Positions 8,122 to 15,212 of a stretch of DNA of 45,463 nucleotides are shown here, piece by piece (within the stretch, counting starts at the first letter, position 1; every line of letters starts with the position of its first letter). The notes beneath the pieces were generated by a model that was not told the DNA's origin, did not search any database, and saw only the letters and a list, made by a program, of their open reading frames with translations. The stretch is from Gilliamella bombi. Lineage in GTDB: Bacteria > Pseudomonadota > Gammaproteobacteria > Enterobacterales > Orbaceae. A program made the position numbers and the translations under genes. The DNA is taken from NCBI RefSeq assembly GCF_900103255.1, contig NZ_FMWS01000056.1:1-45463 (forward strand), read 5' to 3'.

Positions 8122-9899
8122 TATTTAACACTCCTAAACCCTGTCGTACCGTCACCGACTGCAACAGGTGTTGTAAATGTACGAATTAGTGAATCTAACG
8201 AATCTTCAGGAACACCATCTTGATAACGAGCCGATAACCATTTATTTTCATCAGTTGTTAATCTGCGACCGATTGAACTGGTAATACGCATTAAAGCTGC
8301 GGTTAGCGTTAATGTTGTTGTAGCTGGCTTTAAATGTTCCGGTGTTTCAATTTCATTGCCTTTTTGTTCAAAGTAGGCAGGATGATTAATATCATCTAGA
8401 TAACTGAGTGTATTGAGCTGACCGCCGAACGGTGCTACTTGTTTTTGCTTTGCTTTTTTGATTTCATCTTCGGTCATGTTTGGGTATGCTACTTGATCCA
8501 TCGCTTTTGCTGCTTGTTCAATCTCGGTATTACCTTTCGATTTATATTCTTCGCCAATCACTGGTGCATCTAAACGTTGTCCAAACTTATCAAAATTGCG
8601 GTCTGGCTCAATACGGTAGATTAATGACTCGCCGTCATAACGAGGGACTTCAATTTGAATAGCACAATCACCGTAAACTAATGAACGCACACTGACTTTA
8701 TCTTTAACAGCAATACCCTCTAAGCCTTTTAAACTATAGACTAATGATGATTCTGATTGTGGATGTTTGAAACTAATGGTTAAATCAGACTTAACTTGGC
8801 GCTCTTGCTCACGACTTGCCATTAATGCCTGACAAACTTCTATAGATGGCAATGTACGTAATTGTTCTGCCGTAATATGTTGCCAGAGCGCTTGGCGTGA
8901 TACAGGTTCTGATAACCCAATACGACGCAAACGTGTATCTTGCCCAGGTAAACGATTAGCGTTATATGCCTCCGCCCAGTTCATTGCTGCATGATTTAAC
9001 TCATCAATACAGTTAACTGGTTGAAATTTTAAACGGCTTTCAAACTGTGTTTCGATGATATTGTTGGCATTTTCTACACCGCCTTTAGCTCGTGCATTAC
9101 CTGCTTCGTGTTCTAGATATTTAACTTCTAAATGGTCTAGCAAGTTCTTGATTGCTGATGATGTATTTGCTGAACCTTTATCCCAATACAATAGCTTTGG
9201 TACACCGTGAAATAACCGCCCATCTTGCTCACCCCAAGCAAACATTAAAAACTGGAATAATGAGTGTTGGTTTTCGCCAGCTGCTTCTACATACCACGGT
9301 ATAATCATGCCCGATGCGCGATCATACAAAGTATAACGCCAGACTTTGTATTTAACTTTTGCGTAGTTTCCTAACTTATTTTTATAAAAATCACGGTCAC
9401 GCATAATATGTTGTTTATCTTTCATGTAATAAATTAGGCATAGAGAAGGATCTACTTCGTGCACATGATTAGGATGTAATGCACGTAATGACTGAACAGG
9501 ATTTGCCACTTGTTGTGCTTTTACATTCATTTTGCGGTTTCGTAATAACCTAGTAAAATGATTAGTACTTACACCAATTTCATAACCATTTTGTTTTGCA
9601 ATACTTGTTGCTGTTGTTGTAAACATAGTTTGTTTACCATTATCACGCACCGACTCTTTACATATTGCTCCGACCACATTTAAAGCAATATCAGAAACAC
9701 TTGTATCACCTTTATCAGCTCTGCATTTCCGATCACTTGACCAACCACAAAACTCTTTTAATTGTCGGTAAATAGTTTGTTTAGAAATACCTAAAAAGGC
9801 TTGAGCTTCACTCATAATAGCGCTTCTTGAACCAAAATCTGTGTTATCTAGCTTGATTGCTAATTCATTTAAATAGTTGCGAATATTAGGTGATACCAT
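8121..9899 (-). CDS. Mu-type DDE transposase A
   Basis: A 592-residue transposase using the ATG at 9899, which has AAGGGA upstream; an open frame to 9953 exists but would overlap the preceding gene. It pairs the phage ends and catalyses strand transfer during integration and replicative transposition. The N-terminus has a helix-turn-helix (AQAFLGISKQTIYRQLKEF). The RNase H-like core shows D150 (HEVDPSL), D240 (YWDKGSAN) and E276 (GGVENANN); the last two are separated by exactly 35 residues, the classic DD35E spacing. The C-terminal part matches the Mu transposase beta-barrel and B-interaction region in position. All catalytic residues are present. Confidence 0.95.
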   Translation of the reverse strand: MVSPNIRNYLNELAIKLDNTDFGSRSAIMSEAQAFLGISKQTIYRQLKEFCGWSSDRKCRADKGDTSVSDIALNVVGAICKESVRDNGKQTMFTTTATSIAKQNGYEIGVSTNHFTRLLRNRKMNVKAQQVANPVQSLRALHPNHVHEVDPSLCLIYYMKDKQHIMRDRDFYKNKLGNYAKVKYKVWRYTLYDRASGMIIPWYVEAAGENQHSLFQFLMFAWGEQDGRLFHGVPKLLYWDKGSANTSSAIKNLLDHLEVKYLEHEAGNARAKGGVENANNIIETQFESRLKFQPVNCIDELNHAAMNWAEAYNANRLPGQDTRLRRIGLSEPVSRQALWQHITAEQLRTLPSIEVCQALMASREQERQVKSDLTISFKHPQSESSLVYSLKGLEGIAVKDKVSVRSLVYGDCAIQIEVPRYDGESLIYRIEPDRNFDKFGQRLDAPVIGEEYKSKGNTEIEQAAKAMDQVAYPNMTEDEIKKAKQKQVAPFGGQLNTLSYLDDINHPAYFEQKGNEIETPEHLKPATTTLTLTAALMRITSSIGRRLTTDENKWLSARYQDGVPEDSLDSLIRTFTTPVAVGDGTTGFRSVK

Positions 9900-9924
9900 T
9901 TTTAAATTCCCTTGATATGAAATA

Positions 9925-10929
9925 TCATTTATATAAATCTTGGATATTCTCATTTACTAAAGATTCTTGTCGCTGTTGAGCTTCTATAATATCGCTATCA
10001 AATTTGCTCCAAAGTTCACGATGTACATAGCGAGCTTGATCTAAAGTTAATACGGCTGAACCATTCAATGTTAATAATGCAATTTGCATTGATTCAGGCA
10101 ATGAATATGGTTTTTCGGGATCGTAATCAGGGTCATTCTCCAGTATTTCGAGCATCAATTTATACATAATGTCTACATACTGCCTTTGTTCTTCAAATAG
10201 CTTATCCATGCGTGATTGTGTTTCTGCTATCTGTTTTTTAAACGGCTCTAAACGCTCATCTAGTGGTACGGTTTTCATTTCAAATTGAGCCAGTTTTATT
10301 GCTAATTCTTCCTTTTCTTTCGCTACATCAGCATTACGTTTGCTTAATGCTTTGTAGTCAGCTTGCAAATTACTATTTTCTTTTTTGAGTTGCTCTTTTT
10401 CTTTAGCATTTTTAGCAATAAATTCTTCTGCTAACTCAACTAAGGCTTCTTTATCGCCTGCTTTAGCAACTTCAATTAATGCCGTTTTTTGGTCCTCGGG
10501 CAGTTTACGATATTGGCGTAATTCACGGTAGCCGATGCCCATACGAGACATAGACTCAAGGGCTTCTTCGCCTAATATCCTTAGATTAGCAATATCATCA
10601 TCAACTTTAACTCGTGACATTCCCAATAATTGACAAAATTCTTCCCATGTACCAGAAAAAAGTAAACCGTTTACGTTTTTGCGACCTTTTAAATTTTTAT
10701 ACAATTGATTTTCTTTAACATATGCTAATTTCGAAACGTAAACCGTTTTCGAAAATTGGCTGAATGAGTCAGCCATCTGAACTTGCCCCAAAAGCTGATT
10801 AACTAGATCCCGTTCTTCGTTATATTCACTTTGAATAGTAGTCACGGTATTCATTGCATCATTAATCCCTTGCTCATCAATTGCAGGTAGTTCAATTTCT
10901 TCTTTTGCTTTGTTTGCTTGTCTTGCCAT
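9925..10929 (-). CDS. Conserved early protein, DNA-binding-like N-terminus plus coiled coil
   Basis: A 334-residue protein found next to the transposase in BcepMu-type phages; I do not know its function. The first half contains FSKTVYVSKLAYVKENQLYKNL and TWEEFCQLLGMSRVKVDDDI, which read like a partition-protein or HTH-type DNA-binding region. Residues ~165-270 are a long charged coiled coil (EQLKKENSNLQADYKALSK and onward). It follows the HTH gene by 5 nt and ends just before the A start. A role in assembling transposition complexes or segregating DNA is possible but unproven. Confidence 0.7.
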   Translation of the reverse strand: MARQANKAKEEIELPAIDEQGINDAMNTVTTIQSEYNEERDLVNQLLGQVQMADSFSQFSKTVYVSKLAYVKENQLYKNLKGRKNVNGLLFSGTWEEFCQLLGMSRVKVDDDIANLRILGEEALESMSRMGIGYRELRQYRKLPEDQKTALIEVAKAGDKEALVELAEEFIAKNAKEKEQLKKENSNLQADYKALSKRNADVAKEKEELAIKLAQFEMKTVPLDERLEPFKKQIAETQSRMDKLFEEQRQYVDIMYKLMLEILENDPDYDPEKPYSLPESMQIALLTLNGSAVLTLDQARYVHRELWSKFDSDIIEAQQRQESLVNENIQDLYK

Positions 10930-10934
10930 TTTAG

Positions 10935-11243
10935 TTATCCTCTTGAACCAGCAGTAATACGCTGATTGATTTCTGTTATTTGGTCTTGCATTTTAGTGAT
11001 GTGAATTGCATGCGCTTGGGCTATTTGCAACATTTGCACACTATGAGCAAACAAACCATTATCTAACTTAATTACTAGTCCTTCCTCGATTAGTGTTTGA
11101 AGTGAACGCGTTACATTAACAGGTGATTCATTAATCATCTTTGCGATATCGCCATTAGATAAACCCGTTAACGTATAACCTTTAAGCGCTTTTAGTACCT
11201 TAAGTATTCGAGTGCCAGATGTCGAAATTTGTGATTTGTTCAT
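10935..11243 (-). CDS. Winged-helix (IclR/MarR-like) early protein
   Basis: A 102-residue protein with one winged helix-turn-helix: GTRILKVLKALKGYTLTGLSNGDIAKMI followed by SPVNVTRSLQTLIEEGLVIKLDNG, a recognition helix and wing. A short helical tail ends the protein. AAGGG precedes the ATG. It is the second gene of the early operon, before the coiled-coil protein and transposase A. Equivalent genes occur in BcepMu-type phages. It may help regulate early transcription or bind phage ends; neither is shown. Confidence 0.75.
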   Translation of the reverse strand: MNKSQISTSGTRILKVLKALKGYTLTGLSNGDIAKMINESPVNVTRSLQTLIEEGLVIKLDNGLFAHSVQMLQIAQAHAIHITKMQDQITEINQRITAGSRG

Positions 11244-11288
11244 GTTTTTCGCCCTTTTTCTGTATATGAAAAACTGTTACAATCAGCA

Positions 11289-11480
11289 TTAGTAAGCTTG
11301 TTTTAAGCCAAGTTTTACTGCTATATCGTGTGTTTTACCACGATGAGCACGGCTTAAACCATTTAAAACGTTATAAACAACAACGGGGTGGTAACCATTT
11401 TCAATCGCCCAAGATTTGATAGTTTTGCCTTTTTGTTGAAATTGTTGCTTAACTTGTTCGGGAGTGAGAACTTTAGACAT
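11289..11480 (-). CDS. Ner/Cro-like DNA-binding protein
   Basis: A 63-residue protein transcribed divergently from the repressor, with GTIKSWAIENGYHPVVVYNVLNG-like helix-turn-helix (preceded by QQKGK). In Mu, Ner is the first early gene and down-regulates both the early and repressor promoters, favouring lytic growth. Position, length and divergent layout fit that role. The ribosome binding site is AAGGAG. The family is a phage HTH group rather than a close Mu Ner relative, so the name is by function of position. Confidence 0.75.
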   Translation of the reverse strand: MSKVLTPEQVKQQFQQKGKTIKSWAIENGYHPVVVYNVLNGLSRAHRGKTHDIAVKLGLKQAY

Positions 11481-11573
11481 TTTTAGCTCCTTTGATATAA
11501 GTTATTAATAAGTGATTTATAAATTATGTGTTAAATTATGGTATAAATATTTATACCTGTCAAGATAAAAAGT
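11481..11573. promoter_or_regulatory. Divergent immunity control region with 18-bp palindrome
   Basis: This 93-bp gap separates the leftward early operon from the rightward repressor. It holds a perfect palindrome GGTATAAATATTTATACC (11540-11557), a likely operator for the repressor or Ner-like protein. The palindrome overlaps a TATAAA that could be the -10 of the repressor promoter. On the reverse strand TTAACA, 18 nt, TATTAA is a plausible early promoter. Promoter boxes are tentative; the palindrome is certain. Confidence 0.65.
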
Positions 11574-11981
11574 ATGCAAAAAAATATCGGATTAAGACTA
11601 AAAGAAGAACGTGAACGTATGGGACTTAGCCAAGTTGCTATGGGAGAAATTGCTAATGTAAAGAAATTAACTCAACTTAATTATGAAAAAGGTGAGAGAT
11701 TTCCTGATGCGTTATATTTATCTACATTAGCTAATTTTGGGTTAGATGTTCAATATGTTGTAACTGGTATTAGAACAACAAATAATTTATCTGTTGATGA
11801 GCAAGATTTAATTGACAAATTTAGAATAGCACCATTGGCAATTAAAGCGGCAGCCTTAGGTGCACTAACGGCAGGAACGGCTCAGCAGGCAGGGGTTAAT
11901 ATTTCGAATAATACAATTCGAGGTGAAGGTCAAATTGCTGGTGGAAATATTTATACAACTAGGAGGCGGAAAACAAAGTGA
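11574..11981 (+). CDS. XRE-family phage repressor
   Basis: A 135-residue protein with an N-terminal XRE helix-turn-helix (residues ~5-60: GLRLKEERERMGLSQVAMGEIANVKK, then ALYLSTLANFGLDVQYVVTG). It should maintain lysogeny by blocking the leftward early promoter. The tail is Ala-rich and ends with GEGQIAGGNIYTTRRRKTK; a related AGRDIYN string occurs at the start of the next protein. There is no LexA-like peptidase domain, so induction would not be by RecA cleavage. It overlaps the downstream gene by 4 nt, and AGGAGG inside its end serves that gene. Confidence 0.88.
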   Translation: MQKNIGLRLKEERERMGLSQVAMGEIANVKKLTQLNYEKGERFPDALYLSTLANFGLDVQYVVTGIRTTNNLSVDEQDLIDKFRIAPLAIKAAALGALTAGTAQQAGVNISNNTIRGEGQIAGGNIYTTRRRKTK

Positions 11982-12562
11982 CGGTTGGACTTCAGGATAA
12001 TACGGCAGAACAAATAGCTGGTAGAGATATTTATAATATTACGTCAAGTAATGATGATGAGTTAGATACTCGCCCGTTGGTTCCCGCTCAACGAAAATCG
12101 CTTCATAGTTTAATTTCTGATATTGAAAACTATGGGGAGTTAACGGCACGAGAACTATGGCTTAAACTACACGCTACTCTTGGTGTTTGTAGTATTAATG
12201 AAATAACTGTTTCACAATTTCCTATTGCCGATAAATTTTTAACAGATGAATTTGAAGCAGCTAAAGAAAAAGCATCTTGCAAAATGCTTATCCATTTGAT
12301 TCTTTGTGAAATTAATGACAAAGATGAATTAAAAAATAAGATGAATCATTACAGTAAGCGGCAATTTTGTACTTCAGATTTAAAACGGCTTAATAAAATG
12401 CAGTTACAAAATGTATTAAATTATGTTGAAGAACTTTCTAATTTAGAGAAATTAAATAATCAAAATTTATATAACCAAACAATAACTTTATTCAGAACTC
12501 AAATAAAACCCACGTTAGCAATATTTGCCGTGGGTTTTATTTTTGGGGCGATTATTTTTTAA
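11978..12562 (+). CDS. Repressor-linked protein with C-terminal membrane anchor, unknown
   Basis: A 194-residue protein starting at GTG 11978 with a strong AGGAGG, overlapping the repressor stop (GTGA). The N-terminus carries QIAGRDIYNIT, related to the repressor C-terminus. The middle is helical and charged. The last ~18 residues (from PTLAIFAVG) form one membrane segment. An intrinsic terminator lies within the codons of this segment, upstream of the stop codon, so much of its mRNA may lack a stop. I do not recognise the family. Co-expression with the repressor suggests a role in lysogeny, signalling or exclusion. Confidence 0.75.
   Translation: MTVGLQDNTAEQIAGRDIYNITSSNDDELDTRPLVPAQRKSLHSLISDIENYGELTARELWLKLHATLGVCSINEITVSQFPIADKFLTDEFEAAKEKASCKMLIHLILCEINDKDELKNKMNHYSKRQFCTSDLKRLNKMQLQNVLNYVEELSNLEKLNNQNLYNQTITLFRTQIKPTLAIFAVGFIFGAIIF
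12505..12545 (+). terminator. Intrinsic terminator nested inside the end of the preceding gene
   Basis: Arms AAAACCCACG (12505-12514) and CGTGGGTTTT (12529-12538) pair perfectly over 10 bp. Inside, GCAA/TTGC pair around TAT. The hairpin is followed by TTTTATTTTT. The T tract ends about 15 nt before the stop codon at 12560-12562. Confidence 0.8.
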
Positions 12563-12571
12563 GGATTAAAG

Positions 12572-12958
12572 ATGAAAAAATTATGGTTATTTTGCATTTC
12601 AATTATATTTAGCATTTTTTTATTAGTTGGTTGCAATTCTCATCCTGAATATGAGGAAAAAATAAAAAACTATATGATGGGTAAACTGAAAGATCCAGAT
12701 AGTGCGCAATATATATTTAAAGGCTATATGCAAGGAAAAATAGATGGTCATGATGTAACTGTTTATGTTGTATTTATTAATGCTAAAAATGGGTATGGTG
12801 CGTTTACTGGTTTTCAAGAATATGAGTTTGCAATCTACAAAAATCCATCTGAAATAAGTGGATTACTTTTATCCCAAGGTGGTGTTGAGGAAGTTAGCCA
12901 TTTAACAAACACAGATAGATTTGAAGTTATTGAGAAAATGAAGATTATTGATGGTTAG
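12572..12958 (+). CDS. Putative lipoprotein, prophage accessory gene
   Basis: A 128-residue protein with a lipoprotein signal: MKKLW, a hydrophobic stretch and lipobox LLVGC (Cys21). It should be lipidated and membrane-anchored. After the Cys, MGKLKDPDSAQYIFKGYMQGK resembles a motif seen in several small secreted proteins of unknown function. AAGGA precedes the ATG, 9 nt after the previous stop. A lysogen-expressed surface lipoprotein would suit superinfection exclusion or fitness modification, but this is inference. Confidence 0.75.
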   Translation: MKKLWLFCISIIFSIFLLVGCNSHPEYEEKIKNYMMGKLKDPDSAQYIFKGYMQGKIDGHDVTVYVVFINAKNGYGAFTGFQEYEFAIYKNPSEISGLLLSQGGVEEVSHLTNTDRFEVIEKMKIIDG

Positions 12959-13199
12959 TGAGCTAACTCAATATGAAAAAGACACCATGACTTGCCGTGA
13001 AATAGCACTAGAAAAAGCAAAAGTTCAAGGTTTTATAGAACATGTTGACAAAGAAAGTAAATTTGATGGTCGTTCCGTTCTATCCTTTTTAGGTGATTTT
13101 GGGGTTGGTAATGTTATTGAAAAAGGTGAAGCGCTGAAAAGTGCGAATAGGCGGTTGGCGCAATTAAAAGAAGTTGAAGAGAAGAATTGTAGCGAATAA
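12951..13199 (+). CDS. Small accessory protein, unknown
   Basis: An 82-residue protein starting at ATG 12951 and overlapping the lipoprotein end by 8 nt. It is charged and helical (MTCREIALEKAKVQGF), with a glycine-rich centre (LSFLGDFGVGNVIEKGEALKSANRR) that resembles a short amphipathic or membrane-associating segment. The ribosome binding site is weak, so translation is probably coupled. Function unknown. Confidence 0.6.
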   Translation: MVSELTQYEKDTMTCREIALEKAKVQGFIEHVDKESKFDGRSVLSFLGDFGVGNVIEKGEALKSANRRLAQLKEVEEKNCSE

Positions 13200-13227
13200 A
13201 AAATATTTTTATGTAAGGAATTAAATA

Positions 13228-14094
13228 ATGACAAATCAAACAGAATTTTCAATTGTTTATGGTGGTGACGCATACTCGGATAATCAAATTGATGCCAGAA
13301 CATTAGGTAATGCACTTTCTTCACTAGCCACACTAATAGAGCATTCAGATAAATTATTAAATGGTGAAGGTGCATCCCCTAAACTTACAGTAAAAGCCCA
13401 TAAAGAAGGCTCTTTTGAAGTTATCTGTGAAGCTATAGATATATCACGAAATACATTAGAAGCCTTAGGTTTAACAACAGGTACTGCAACAGCAATTGGA
13501 TCCATTTGGGCTGCGCTTGATATAATTAAAGGTAAAAAGATAGCTGAAATTAACACAGATAAAAGATCTGGTATATCTAAATTAACAGTTGGTAATAAAG
13601 AACTTGAATGTACAGAAGATGTAAAAAAATTACTAACAAGCCAAGCTATAAGAAAAGAAATTGACCAGTTAGTCTATAAACCATTACAAACTGAGAAATC
13701 ATCTTTATTTAAATTAAAATCAGATGATCAAGAAATACTTACAGAAGTGGAAAAAAACTCAGCAAAAAGCTTTAAAAAAAAGAATGTTCTCGTTCAAAAA
13801 GATATAGAAACAGAAGAAAAAGAAGTGAATGTACATTTCGCAAAAGTTAATTTTTCTTCAGTTAGAGGATGGAGCATTATTTTACCTTCAGGTGAACAAA
13901 TTACAGTAGCGATGAATGATGAAAATTTTTTAGAACGTGTTAATACAAATCAAACTAGATTTTCCAAAGATGATTTATTTGTTGTATTATTACGAACAGA
14001 AACAGTAACAGAAGAAGATATAATAACAAAAACAACTTATTCTATTGATAGAGTTATTAGGCATCGTGCAGCTAAAGAGCGCAGAATAATTTAG
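13228..14094 (+). CDS. Conserved hypothetical protein, 288 residues
   Basis: A protein with AAGGA ribosome binding site. The N-terminus (FSIVYGGDAYSDNQIDARTLGNALSSLATLIEHSDKLL) and the following LTVKAHKEGSFEVICEAIDI look like a family I have seen near phage and mobile-element regulators, without assigned role. A Gly/Ala-rich segment (LGLTTGTATAIGSIWAALDIIKG) could be a membrane or packed hydrophobic helix. The C-terminal half is charged with many Lys and Glu and ends in a beta-rich region. It is followed 8 nt later by a small membrane protein, a pairing worth testing as one unit. Confidence 0.7.
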   Translation: MTNQTEFSIVYGGDAYSDNQIDARTLGNALSSLATLIEHSDKLLNGEGASPKLTVKAHKEGSFEVICEAIDISRNTLEALGLTTGTATAIGSIWAALDIIKGKKIAEINTDKRSGISKLTVGNKELECTEDVKKLLTSQAIRKEIDQLVYKPLQTEKSSLFKLKSDDQEILTEVEKNSAKSFKKKNVLVQKDIETEEKEVNVHFAKVNFSSVRGWSIILPSGEQITVAMNDENFLERVNTNQTRFSKDDLFVVLLRTETVTEEDIITKTTYSIDRVIRHRAAKERRII

Positions 14095-14102
14095 GTAAAA
14101 TT

Positions 14103-14348
14103 ATGTCCATTTTTGATATTGTAACTTGTATAACAATATTCATCGTAACCATCTTATTAGTTAAAGGTGGGATAGTTTGGTTATATACTAAATTTAAACC
14201 TTTAAAATATATTCAATTAACTGTAACTGATAACAATGGTTTAAAACATAGTAAAAAATTATTTCTAGATGATGAAAATTTTATTGATGAAATTTTGGAT
14301 ATAAGAAAAAAACAAAAATTAGCACGAGGAAAGCATCGTGCTAAGTAA
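14103..14348 (+). CDS. Small single-pass membrane protein, unknown
   Basis: An 81-residue protein with one N-terminal membrane segment (IVTCITIFIVTILLVKGGIVWLY) and a basic cytoplasmic-type tail ending KKQKLARGKHRAK. It overlaps the next gene by 11 nt and follows the 288-residue gene closely, so the three are one transcription unit. Function unknown. Confidence 0.65.
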   Translation: MSIFDIVTCITIFIVTILLVKGGIVWLYTKFKPLKYIQLTVTDNNGLKHSKKLFLDDENFIDEILDIRKKQKLARGKHRAK

Positions 14349-14718
14349 AAAGGCCTATTTAGCTTTTCAGGCTTTTTTGGTGTCTGTTTTTACACCGTTG
14401 TTAGATAACCTGTGCGCTTTACATGAATGGACTATTGGGTATAAAACTTACAGCCCTGCAGTTTCCGTTTTTATTGCTTATTATATTGTTGTTTTTTCCT
14501 CTCGTTATTCATTCAAAAGTTTAGAAAAATGTAGATACGAACATGCGCAAACTGAGTATTTGGAAAAGATAAATAAACAGCTTGGCATGGATATCTCTGA
14601 TGAAAAAAGAGTTGAATTAGAAGAATTGCGAGATGATATTTTATCTAAAGAACTTGATATTTATCAATTACAATTGAATGCTTGTCAAAATGACTTTAAA
14701 AAGAGCTTGGAAGACTAA
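14338..14718 (+). CDS. Membrane protein with coiled-coil tail, unknown
   Basis: A 126-residue protein starting at GTG 14338 with GAGGAAA upstream, overlapping the previous gene. It has two hydrophobic segments (AFQAFLVSVFTPLL and AVSVFIAYYIVVFSS) and a charged helical C-terminus (KRVELEELRDDILSKELDIYQLQL). The arrangement, two membrane helices and a cytoplasmic coiled coil, occurs in exclusion proteins and holin-like regulators, but no family is recognised. It is the last gene before the first late promoter. Confidence 0.65.
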   Translation: MLSKKAYLAFQAFLVSVFTPLLDNLCALHEWTIGYKTYSPAVSVFIAYYIVVFSSRYSFKSLEKCRYEHAQTEYLEKINKQLGMDISDEKRVELEELRDDILSKELDIYQLQLNACQNDFKKSLED

Positions 14719-14723
14719 AATTA

Positions 14724-14768
14724 ATCTGCCCCCGTTCAAATTACATTTCAAGTAAGTAAGATCATAAT
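14724..14768 (+). promoter_or_regulatory. Late promoter element 1 (lysis cassette)
   Basis: The block CTGCCCCCGTTCAAATTAC (block 14724-14744) is followed after exactly 18 nt by CATAAT (14763-14768), a good -10. There is no -35 box. The same block with two changes and the same spacing recurs at 22588. The position before the lysis genes matches Plys of Mu, which is activated by a Mor-family protein. The block is the probable activator site. Confidence 0.75.
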
Positions 14769-14802
14769 AACCTCATACATTAATTTAATTATGAGGTTTT
14801 TT
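14769..14802 (+). promoter_or_regulatory. RBS-sequestering hairpin with T tract before the holin-like gene
   Basis: AACCTCATA pairs with TATGAGGTT (arms 14769-14777 and 14790-14798); the right arm contains the GAGG ribosome binding site and runs into TTTTTT just before ATG 14803. A transcript begun at the CATAAT promoter would start near 14775 and miss most of the left arm, leaving the site open. RNA reading through from upstream would fold it. Confidence 0.6.
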
Positions 14803-15210
14803 ATGGAACACCCTATCAAAAAATTATCCAAAATTCGCTTATTAAAATGGTATGTAGTTTCATTTATTCTTTTATTAATCATAACATTATTATCACCTCA
14901 GCAATTACCAGTCGTCGTTTATAAACTATCTCTTGTTTTACTTTCTGCTGTTGTTGGTTATCACCTTGACCGTGCCCTTTTTCCTTATTCTTCTCCAGGT
15001 AGTTATCTTTGCACTGATTGGAAAAAAGATGGTAAAAACTTCTATCAAATTAAATACAAAAAAGACGGTAGATTGTATGACAAATCAAATGCCAATTACT
15101 TAGCCGAATATCCTGTATTAGAACCTTATCGGATGATTTTTGCGGTTGTTTTAATTCGCCGTGCATTAATTGTTTTTGCTGTAATCCTTGGCGTAACACT
15201 TGGATTATAG
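14803..15210 (+). CDS. Holin-like membrane protein
   Basis: A 135-residue protein using ATG 14803, placed 6 nt after GAGG; an upstream in-frame ATG at 14791 lies inside the hairpin and is less likely. It has two N-terminal membrane helices (WYVVSFILLLIITLLSP and VVVYKLSLVLLSAVVGYHL), a charged middle (CTDWKKDGKNFYQIKYKKDGRLYDK) and a C-terminal helix (RALIVFAVILGVTLGL). It comes first in a cassette with endolysin and spanins, so a holin that releases or permits endolysin action is the natural reading. Confidence 0.7.
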   Translation: MEHPIKKLSKIRLLKWYVVSFILLLIITLLSPQQLPVVVYKLSLVLLSAVVGYHLDRALFPYSSPGSYLCTDWKKDGKNFYQIKYKKDGRLYDKSNANYLAEYPVLEPYRMIFAVVLIRRALIVFAVILGVTLGL

Positions 15211-15212
15211 CC

